Assembly: GCA_900766055.1 (NCBI GenBank)
Contig: CAAFTZ010000124.1
Coordinates: 1-8,642 of the forward strand
Direction: 5' to 3'
From: an uncultured Parasutterella sp.
Lineage (GTDB): Bacteria > Pseudomonadota > Gammaproteobacteria > Burkholderiales > Burkholderiaceae_F
DNA length: 8,642 nt
The position numbers were made by a program, and so were the translations under genes. Positions 1 through 5,534 of this stretch are shown in pieces; within the stretch, counting starts at the first letter, position 1; the number at the start of each line of letters is the position of its first letter. The notes under the pieces were generated by a model. It worked only from the letters and a program-made list of their open reading frames with translations, did not search any database and was not told where the DNA came from.

Positions 1-2
1 AA

Positions 3-266
3 ATGCGTGTAAACCTTGAGGGATTTAAATACAGAAAGCAAGACGAAGTTGGAAAGTACAAATCGGTAATCCGAAGGCATGTCCGAGTAGTTAGTTTTCT
101 TACGGAAGAATCTGTCGAATCAACGTTCCAATTGAAAGCACAGCTTGCTCTTCTAAAAAAACAGTTATCCTCAATTAAAGTTTCTAAAAGCGGGTATGTG
201 GTTAACACTTTTTGTTTGCTAGTTCCAGAACTATATCCTTCTAAATGTCCTCTAATTGAAAAGTAA
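3..266 (+). CDS. Hypothetical protein, unrecognised, possibly 5'-partial
   Basis: An open frame of 87 codons starts at an ATG two bases inside the window and ends at TAA 264-266. The reading frame may continue upstream of the window, so the true start and any ribosome binding site cannot be seen. The product is basic, with a predicted helical, Lys/Gln/Leu-rich middle (FQLKAQLALLKKQL, about residues 42-55) that could form a short coiled coil. It has no signal peptide and no long hydrophobic stretch. The DNA is clearly more AT-rich than the deacetylase gene that follows, and codon use differs. I do not recognise the family. It could be a genuine small or truncated gene, a remnant of a mobile or phage gene, or a chance ORF. 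Confidence 0.35.
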   Translation: MRVNLEGFKYRKQDEVGKYKSVIRRHVRVVSFLTEESVESTFQLKAQLALLKKQLSSIKVSKSGYVVNTFCLLVPELYPSKCPLIEK

Positions 267-278
267 TCAATCCGGTCG

Positions 279-342
279 TCTTCAAGAACTAATCATTAAC
301 GGAGACGATTTGATAGCTTAAAGTCCGATCTAGTCTTGAAGA
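279..342. repeat. Imperfect inverted repeat in the gap before the deacetylase gene
   Basis: TCTTCAAGAACTA (279-291) and TAGTCTTGAAGA (331-342) are inverse complements apart from one missing base, separated by 39 bases. The right arm overlaps a second small hairpin, AAGAG (339-343) with CTCTT (350-354). No U-tract abuts either hairpin, so this is not a convincing intrinsic terminator. It could be a protein-binding site or a degenerate terminator. The rest of the gap, 267-434, shows nothing else I can support, including no good promoter. Confidence 0.25.
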
Positions 343-434
343 GATAAGGCTCTTTCACTAATTGCTTTTTGGGTCTTTAGATGCATCCCAAGAAAAAGTT
401 AAAATTGAAGGAAAGTCTCAAAAAGAAGATTCCC

Positions 435-1367
435 ATGGCTGACACCGCTTTTTATACCCACGGATTGTTTCTCAAACACAAGATGGGAAACAATAATCCC
501 GAATGCCCGAAACGCCTGGAAAAAATCGAAGAGCTCATGCTGGCTGCAGGAACTTCTCAGTTTGTCGATCAAAAGACGCCGCCGATGGTGGCCGTGACCG
601 ACATGCTGGCTGCCCACGATGCTGACTATATTTCCTACCTCTCCCACAATTCACCGAAAGAAGGTCTGAATACCATCAGTGTCGACACTGCGATGAATCC
701 GTACACCTGGGAGGCAGCGCAATATGCGGCCGGAGCCGCCTGCGCCGGCGTGGATGACGTTCTTTCAGGTCAATATAAGAAGGTTTTCTGCGCAGTCAGA
801 CCGCCCGGACATCACGCGCATAGGGACCATTCCGGCGGATTCTGCTTCTTGAATAATGTGGCAATCGGTGCGCTGCACGCCATAGGAGTCTACGGCTTAA
901 AGAGAGTTGCTGTGGTGGACTTCGATGTTCATCATGGGGACGGGACAAGCAACATCCTGGGCGGCCGAGATGATGTTTTAATTCTGGACGGTTTCCAAGA
1001 GGCACTTTTCCCCTATGCCCATATCCATCATGCACCGCCCAACGCCGTTTACACTCCTTTCCCGGAAGGCACGGAGGGAATAGCACTTCGTCGAACCATG
1101 GACGAAGTTTGGATGCCCAAGCTCAAGGAATACAAACCCGAACTGATTATGGTTTCTGCCGGCTTTGATGCCCATCGAGAAGAAGACCAAGCACAGCTTT
1201 TAATGGTTGAACGCGACTATGCATTTTTGGGACGCCGGCTGGCTTCTTGTAAGTCTGAGATTCCTGAATGCCGTGGGGTCGTGGCGGTGCTGGAAGGCGG
1301 ATACAACACATCTTCTTTGGCTAGAAGCTGCGCGGCCTTCATTCATCAGCTGGCTTGCACGGATTAA
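435..1367 (+). CDS. Histone deacetylase family zinc amidohydrolase
   Basis: The product is a zinc-dependent deacetylase of the arginase/deacetylase fold (histone deacetylase/AcuC/acetylpolyamine amidohydrolase superfamily), cytoplasmic, hydrolysing an acetyl-amine or acetyl-lysine bond in a substrate the sequence does not reveal. Numbered from the ATG at 435 (310 aa), visible motifs are RPPGHHA (catalytic His126 and His127), GFCFLNN, DFDVHHGDGT (zinc ligands Asp164 and His166), SAGFDAH (zinc ligand Asp245) and EGGYN (catalytic Tyr290). The active site is complete and the length is normal for bacterial members. An upstream in-frame ATG at 381 would add 18 lysine-rich residues. I prefer 435 because the fold begins there (ADTAFYTHG) and a weak purine run (AGAAG, 424-428) is suitably spaced, whereas 381 has no Shine-Dalgarno. 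It is probably cotranscribed with the transporter 27 bases downstream. Bacterial relatives can act on acetylpolyamines or acetyl-CoA synthetase; the choice here is open. Confidence 0.9.
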   Translation: MADTAFYTHGLFLKHKMGNNNPECPKRLEKIEELMLAAGTSQFVDQKTPPMVAVTDMLAAHDADYISYLSHNSPKEGLNTISVDTAMNPYTWEAAQYAAGAACAGVDDVLSGQYKKVFCAVRPPGHHAHRDHSGGFCFLNNVAIGALHAIGVYGLKRVAVVDFDVHHGDGTSNILGGRDDVLILDGFQEALFPYAHIHHAPPNAVYTPFPEGTEGIALRRTMDEVWMPKLKEYKPELIMVSAGFDAHREEDQAQLLMVERDYAFLGRRLASCKSEIPECRGVVAVLEGGYNTSSLARSCAAFIHQLACTD

Positions 1368-1378
1368 TCGATGCAATC

Positions 1379-1385
1379 AGGAAAG
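1379..1385 (+). promoter_or_regulatory. Ribosome binding site that decides the MFS gene start
   Basis: AGGAAAG lies 9 bases upstream of the ATG at 1395. The in-frame ATG at 1371, only 3 bases after the deacetylase stop, has no Shine-Dalgarno, so 1395 is the better start. Confidence 0.55.
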
Positions 1386-1394
1386 AACTTGTTT

Positions 1395-2651
1395 ATGCCC
1401 GGCGTGTCCAAGCGGGAGGTTCTTGCTTGGGCGTCCTACGATTTTGCTAACTCCGGCTACACCACCGTCATTCTGACGGCCGTTTACAACGCGTTTTTTG
1501 TTTCGGTTGTCGCAGAAAATGCCGTTTGGGCAACATTTGCCTGGACGCTGACGATCACGCTTTCTAACTTGCTGTCCATCGCTGTCATTCCGGTGATCAG
1601 TGCTTTGGCAGATGCAAAAGCGAATAAACGATTCTGGCTTGCCGTGATGACCGGAATCTGCTGTATGAGTACCGCCACGCTTGCCTATACGGGCCCCGGA
1701 ACTTTGGTGTCGGCAGTTTTTCTGATCGTTATTTCGAATACGGCTTTTAATGCAGGCGTTTCGCTTAATTCAGCTTTTCTTTCCGAGTTGGCAAAGCCCG
1801 AAGCGTTCGGCAAAGTTTCCGGCTGGGGCTGGTCCTTCGGATATCTAGGCGGGATCGTCAGTTTGGCGGCTTGTCTGCTCATCGTTTTTGAAGGACAGAA
1901 AGCAGGGTTCCCGGCCGATGTCTATGTGCCTTACACGGCAATGTCGACTGCGGCGATTTTCTTTGTGATGGCGCTTCCGATGCTCTTGTATGTTAAGGAG
2001 CGTTCCAAGCCTAAAAACATCTCTTTTGAAAAGACCTTCAAACGAATCCGAAAGGAATCTGCTGACAGTTCCCGGCTCCTCAAGCGTCATCCGGAATTTT
2101 TGAAGTTTTGCGTCTGCGGGCTTTTCTACCAGGCCGGAATTGCTGTTGTCATCACGCTGTCGGCGGTTTACGCCCAGCTGGTCATGAAATTTACGACCGC
2201 GCAGACGATTAGTTTGATTTTGGTTGTCAATATCACTGCCGCTATCGGTGCTTTTGTGTTCGGGTACGTTCAAGATCGCTTGGGACACAAGAAGACATTA
2301 GCACTCACGATTCTTCTGTGGATCATCATGGGCGTTATGGCGGCCTTTTCACAAGGACCGGTAACATTCTGGATTGCCGCTAACATTGCCGGTGTTGCCA
2401 TGGGGTCCAGTCAATCGGCGGGCAGGGCGGTCGTTGCAGTCTTTGCTCCCGCCGGTGAACTCGCTCAGTTTTATTCCGCCTGGAATGTGGCGGTTTGGGG
2501 TGCCAACGTTTTAGGTCCGATTACATACGGTACGGTGACTTGGCTGACGTCCGGCGATCAAAGAACGGCCATTCTTGTGACCACACTTTTCTTTGTGATC
2601 GGACTTTTGATTCTCAGACGCGTACGTTTACCTAATCAATTCGCTCTTTGA
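1395..2651 (+). CDS. MFS transporter, UMF1/Atg22-like family
   Basis: This is a polytopic inner-membrane transporter of the major facilitator superfamily, 418 aa from the preferred ATG at 1395 (426 aa from ATG 1371). The N-terminus REVLAWASYDFANSGYTTVI is the signature of the UMF1 group related to the yeast vacuolar effluxer Atg22. Other marks are the loop ALADAKANKR after the second membrane segment, SGWGWSFGYLGG before the fifth, an MFS motif-A copy GYVQDRLGHKK in the second half, and GSSQSAGRAVVAVFAP near the C-terminus. About 12 hydrophobic segments can be traced, with a charged central cytoplasmic loop (roughly residues 200-235). Substrates of bacterial UMF1 proteins are largely unknown; Atg22 exports amino acids. 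Its pairing with the deacetylase suggests one transcription unit and perhaps transport of a substrate or product of that enzyme, which is inference. The last 24 bases overlap the convergent ModA-like gene. Confidence 0.88.
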   Translation: MPGVSKREVLAWASYDFANSGYTTVILTAVYNAFFVSVVAENAVWATFAWTLTITLSNLLSIAVIPVISALADAKANKRFWLAVMTGICCMSTATLAYTGPGTLVSAVFLIVISNTAFNAGVSLNSAFLSELAKPEAFGKVSGWGWSFGYLGGIVSLAACLLIVFEGQKAGFPADVYVPYTAMSTAAIFFVMALPMLLYVKERSKPKNISFEKTFKRIRKESADSSRLLKRHPEFLKFCVCGLFYQAGIAVVITLSAVYAQLVMKFTTAQTISLILVVNITAAIGAFVFGYVQDRLGHKKTLALTILLWIIMGVMAAFSQGPVTFWIAANIAGVAMGSSQSAGRAVVAVFAPAGELAQFYSAWNVAVWGANVLGPITYGTVTWLTSGDQRTAILVTTLFFVIGLLILRRVRLPNQFAL

Positions 2652-3371
2652 GTCTAAAAATCCGCAGCTCCGAATAATAGATCTGCCTAAAGGAGAGACG
2701 ATAAACTCTGCGAGTCTGTGGGCGTCAGGGTGGTACGTCATATACCATTCAGGATGAATGTTATACCGTTGCGGGATGTCAGCCGTAACGATCTCCGGCT
2801 TACCTTTGTATGTGTTCCAAAAGGCCCTATATCCTATGAAGACATCGCATTGTCCCGTTTCAAGGAGCCACAAGGCCGCTTTCTTTCCTGAAGGAACGGG
2901 ATTCGAATGCCTGCCGCCGACAAGGGCTTTTGAACGAGCAGAAATGGAGTTGGCGAGCTCTGGAGATTCTTTTCGGATCATTTCAAAGAACTTTTGAGTG
3001 TAATCACCGCAAGGATCGTCTCCCGGCGTCGATGTTCCGATTCTCATGCAAGGATTAGATAAAAGAGTTATCGCGTCTTCTCCCTTTGTGGTCGCTGTTT
3101 TTAAGGCTATGACACAAAGAGAAGACCGGCAGACCGGAACGACCGGCGCCTCACAAAAAGCGTCGGAAACCTTTTTTGCGTTTTTGTAGTCGGCACTGAC
3201 AAAAAGGCTGCAAGCCTCACCGCTCAATATTTTTTCTCTGAGAATCCCGGCAGGTCCGCATCGATAATCAATCTGAATATTCGGATAATCCTCCTTGTAT
3301 TTCTGGACAAGAATAGCGACGGCATTAAAGAAACTACCCGCAGCTAATACTGAAATCCGTGAGTTATTCAT
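2628..3371 (-). CDS. ModA-like anion-binding protein without signal peptide
   Basis: A 247-residue protein of the type II periplasmic-binding fold, closest by eye to molybdate/tungstate-binding ModA. The N-terminal RISVLAAGSFFNAVAI matches the ModA opening with its oxyanion-binding Ser (Ser13 here). GEACSLFVSADYKNA (51-65) matches the ADLFISAD region, SSLCVIAL (83-90) the NSLVVV strand, and AEFIVSPLGRSIIRSCGF (221-238) the C-terminal helix. The second ModA ligand serine region is replaced by CGPAGIL (38-44), so ligand identity is uncertain. Unusually, there is no signal peptide: the mature fold begins at residue 5, and a TAG stop lies four codons upstream in frame (3381-3383), so no leader can be added. 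It should be cytoplasmic. It is divergent from the molABC-like operon across 116 bases with a shared palindrome, suggesting co-regulation. Its end overlaps the MFS gene by 24 bases. Possible roles are an intracellular oxyanion sensor, buffer or delivery protein; this is inference. Confidence 0.75.
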   Translation of the reverse strand: MNNSRISVLAAGSFFNAVAILVQKYKEDYPNIQIDYRCGPAGILREKILSGEACSLFVSADYKNAKKVSDAFCEAPVVPVCRSSLCVIALKTATTKGEDAITLLSNPCMRIGTSTPGDDPCGDYTQKFFEMIRKESPELANSISARSKALVGGRHSNPVPSGKKAALWLLETGQCDVFIGYRAFWNTYKGKPEIVTADIPQRYNIHPEWYMTYHPDAHRLAEFIVSPLGRSIIRSCGFLDSKSELIR

Positions 3372-3418
3372 GATAACGCTCTATTGCCATTGATTGAGGA
3401 AAGTTGTAAATTATTTAC

Positions 3419-3441
3419 CGCTATTCAAAATAAGTATAGCG
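3419..3441. promoter_or_regulatory. ModE-like palindromic operator in the divergent promoter region
   Basis: CGCTAT (3419-3424) and ATAGCG (3436-3441) form a perfect 6+6 palindrome with an 11-base spacer. The half-sites fit the ModE/mop-box pattern CGnTAT...ATAnCG as I remember it, where the spacer is usually 12. The site is 47 bases from the ModA-like start codon and 46 from the molA start, so one operator could serve both. Possible promoter elements overlap it: TTGTAA (3404-3409) with CAAAAT (3426-3431) for the forward operon, and a TATACT -10 on the minus strand (3433-3438) for the ModA-like gene. These promoter elements are weak calls. Confidence 0.45.
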
Positions 3442-3476
3442 AAACTCAAACCTAATTACATTTGCTTTGCAATTCC

Positions 3477-3481
3477 GAAGG
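3477..3481 (+). promoter_or_regulatory. Ribosome binding site that decides the molA-like start
   Basis: GAAGG ends 6 bases before the ATG at 3488. A longer TTG start at 3467 would add seven residues (MQFRRLK) in front of an already complete signal peptide and has no Shine-Dalgarno, so 3488 is preferred. Confidence 0.6.
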
Positions 3482-3487
3482 TTGAAA

Positions 3488-4534
3488 ATGCTTGTCAAAG
3501 GACTTTTTATCTTAGTTTTTGCGCTGTCTTTTTGTTTGCCGGCTCAGGCCTCTCGCACAATCACAGATCAACTGGACCGTACGGTAACTATTCCTGATCA
3601 GGTAAGCCGTGCTGTGGTGCTTCAGCATCAAACGCTGAACATTGCAAATCAGTTAGACGCAATGGGGCAGATCGTAGGCGTGCTTTCTGACTGGAAAAAA
3701 CAACTCGGCGAAGATTATTTACGACTCGCCCCGTCGCTTAAGGATATGGCGACACCCGGAGATCTTACTTCCGTGAACATGGAAAGTCTTTTGAAGCTAA
3801 AGCCTGACGTTGTATTTGTGACTAATTACGCCCCGGCTGAGATGATTAAGCAAATCTCGGATGCAAACATCCCGGTTATAGGGATCTCGCTGAGAACCGG
3901 ATCCAAAAAGGAATTGGAAAAACTTAATCCTACGGTTTCCGACGCTTATGAAGCGTACAGTCAAGGCTTGAAGCAAGGCATTGAACTCATCGCGTATGTT
4001 TTCAATAAGGAAGAAAACGGAAAAGAACTTATTAAAGCGGCATTCCAATATCAAAAACTTTTGAAAGATAGGGTAGGCGGCGTCGAGCTCAAGGATCGTC
4101 CGAAGTGTTACGTTGCAAATCCGGATCTTGTAACGTACGGTTCCGGAAAATTTACCGGTGTGTTTTTGGAAACCTCGGGTGCCTATAACGTTGCCGCGCC
4201 TTTCATTAAAGGTTACAAGAAGATAAGCATCGAGGAGGTTCTCAAATGGAATCCACAGAACATACTCGTGCAAAACAGGTACCCGAATGTAATTAAACAA
4301 ATCATGACGACCCCTGAATGGAAGAATATCCAGGCGGTTAAGGATGGTCGGTTATATTACATGCCGCAGTTTGCAAAACTCTGGGGATATCCGCAACCCG
4401 AGGCGATGGCAATCGGGGAAATTTGGTTGGCTAAGAAACTTTACCCTGCAAAATTTTCTGACATCGATGTAGAAAAGGCCGTTCAGAATTATTATCAAAA
4501 ATTCTATCGTGTTCCGTACGTCCCCTCAGAGTAG
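3488..4534 (+). CDS. molA: Periplasmic substrate-binding protein of a MolABC-like importer
   Basis: This is the capture subunit of a type II ABC importer, 348 aa. It has a Sec signal peptide (residues 1-21; KG, hydrophobic core, cleavage expected after AQA and before SRTIT), so it is secreted to the periplasm; there is no lipobox cysteine. The mature part is a class III (FecB/BtuF/TroA-like) binding protein: the opening TDQLDRTVTIPD, then VNMESLLKLKPDVVF leading to the N-lobe strand, a long linking helix (about 145-195), and a C-lobe with VLKWNPQNILV and WKNIQAVKDGRLYYM. The C-terminal YYQKFYRVPY ending is typical of metal or oxyanion variants. It overlaps the permease gene by 26 bases. The family alone would permit an iron-chelate or B12 ligand; molybdate/tungstate is inferred from the MolC-like ATPase, the ModA-like neighbour and the ModE-like site. 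Confidence 0.75.
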   Translation: MLVKGLFILVFALSFCLPAQASRTITDQLDRTVTIPDQVSRAVVLQHQTLNIANQLDAMGQIVGVLSDWKKQLGEDYLRLAPSLKDMATPGDLTSVNMESLLKLKPDVVFVTNYAPAEMIKQISDANIPVIGISLRTGSKKELEKLNPTVSDAYEAYSQGLKQGIELIAYVFNKEENGKELIKAAFQYQKLLKDRVGGVELKDRPKCYVANPDLVTYGSGKFTGVFLETSGAYNVAAPFIKGYKKISIEEVLKWNPQNILVQNRYPNVIKQIMTTPEWKNIQAVKDGRLYYMPQFAKLWGYPQPEAMAIGEIWLAKKLYPAKFSDIDVEKAVQNYYQKFYRVPYVPSE

Positions 4535-5534
4535 GCCGAACAGTTACTGTTTGCTCTTGTTATTCGTTTTGTGCCTGGCGACTGTCATCGCGGCGCTGGG
4601 CATAGGGCGGTACGGCCTTTCCTCTCAAGAGGTGGTGAGTGTCTTGTGGGGAGGGATACTGGGCAGGGAAGGCGATCCTGTGCTTCACCAGATCGTATTC
4701 AATGTTCGTCTCCCCAGAATACTAACTTGCGTTGCAGCTGGAGCAGTCCTTGGAATGTGCGGCTGTGCGCTTCAGACAATTTTCCGAAATCCATTAGTTA
4801 GCCCAAACGTTTTGGGTATCAGTTCCGGTGCATCTTTCGGCGGCACGATTGCGATTTTTTGCGACTTAAGTGCGTGGACGTTGTACGCTTCAGCGATCTT
4901 TTTTGGGCTTCTGACTCTGACTCTAGTGTATTTTTTCAGTCGAAAGTTCAGGGAAGGCCTTCTGATGCTGATTTTAGGAGGAATGGTATTGAACGGCCTT
5001 TTTACCGCTCTGGTAGGTTTGCTTCAGTACCTATCGGACTCCGAGGAAAAGCTTCCGGCTATTGTTTTCTGGCTTATGGGGAGTTTTAGCTCAGCAACGA
5101 TTCCGAAATTTTTCCTCTTCGCCATTCCGGTTCTTGTCTGCGGGTCTTTGATGATAAGTCTTCGTTGGCGGCTCAATCTTTTGTCTTTAGATGACAAAAA
5201 CGCCCGCTCTTTAGGTGTTCGTGTCCAGCCGCTGCGTTGGGTTTTTATTGTTTGCTCCGGTGTTCTTATTGCAAGTCAAGTAGCCATATCCGGCAATATT
5301 AGTTGGGTCGGCCTCGTGGTTCCTCATATCGGGAGATCCGTGGTAGGCGACGATACTCAGGTCCTCCTCCCGGCTACCGGCCTGATAGGGGCTATATTTT
5401 TACTTTTAGCCGATACCTTTGCACGCTCAATTTCTCAAGCTGAAATCCCGATTAGTATTCTTACATCCTTGGTGGGTGCACCTCTTTTTGTGCTTATCCT
5501 TCTTCGTTTTCGAAAACGGAGGCTGAATGCATGA
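4509..5534 (+). CDS. molB: FecCD/BtuC-family permease of a MolABC-like importer
   Basis: This is the membrane-spanning subunit, 341 aa, usual length for the FecCD family, with about ten hydrophobic segments. Conserved landmarks in order: RLPR (67-70), NPLVSPNVLGISSGASFG (94-111), the ATPase-contacting coupling region LLSLDDKNARSLGV (224-237), SWVGLVVPHIGR (265-276), the ADTFAR segment (301-306) and EIPISILTSLVGAPLF (312-327). It would form a homodimer in the inner membrane with two ATPase subunits. The start is a GTG at 4509 inside the end of the binding-protein gene. It has no Shine-Dalgarno, and no in-frame ATG occurs until about codon 83, within the conserved fold, so translation is probably coupled to the upstream gene; TTG codons near 4551 are the only alternative. 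The stop overlaps the ATPase gene by 8 bases. Substrate is inferred from the partners. Confidence 0.8.
   Translation: MFRTSPQSRPNSYCLLLLFVLCLATVIAALGIGRYGLSSQEVVSVLWGGILGREGDPVLHQIVFNVRLPRILTCVAAGAVLGMCGCALQTIFRNPLVSPNVLGISSGASFGGTIAIFCDLSAWTLYASAIFFGLLTLTLVYFFSRKFREGLLMLILGGMVLNGLFTALVGLLQYLSDSEEKLPAIVFWLMGSFSSATIPKFFLFAIPVLVCGSLMISLRWRLNLLSLDDKNARSLGVRVQPLRWVFIVCSGVLIASQVAISGNISWVGLVVPHIGRSVVGDDTQVLLPATGLIGAIFLLLADTFARSISQAEIPISILTSLVGAPLFVLILLRFRKRRLNA
5518..5522 (+). promoter_or_regulatory. Ribosome binding site of the ATPase gene inside the permease gene
   Basis: GGAGG lies 4 bases before the ATG at 5527, within the last codons of the permease gene. The spacing is short but the site is strong. 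A nearby ATG at 5531 is in another frame and leads nowhere. Confidence 0.6.

Noticed and set aside
339..370. Intrinsic terminator for the left-edge ORF (AAGAG...CTCTT hairpin)
   Set aside because: The stem is five pairs, mostly A-T, and the T-run comes about ten bases later and not directly after the stem.
1845..2288. 147-codon minus-strand frame opposite the MFS gene
   Set aside because: It is antisense to conserved membrane segments, its product is highly charged and unlike any family I know, and no start signal is seen.
2652..2700. Terminator at the MFS/ModA-like convergent junction
   Set aside because: The genes overlap by 24 bases and I found no stem followed by a T-run on either strand here.
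3372..3487. Molybdenum-cofactor riboswitch upstream of the molABC-like operon
   Set aside because: The leader between any plausible promoter and the start codon is only about 50 bases, too short for that RNA, and no fitting stem pattern is present.
3394..3597. Short forward frame across the divergent promoter region and molA start
   Set aside because: It would cover the palindromic site and overlap the signal peptide in another frame; no ribosome binding site or family resemblance.
3797..4300. 167-codon minus-strand frame opposite the binding-protein gene
   Set aside because: The forward frame has a signal peptide, a good ribosome binding site and conserved family motifs; the reverse frame has none.
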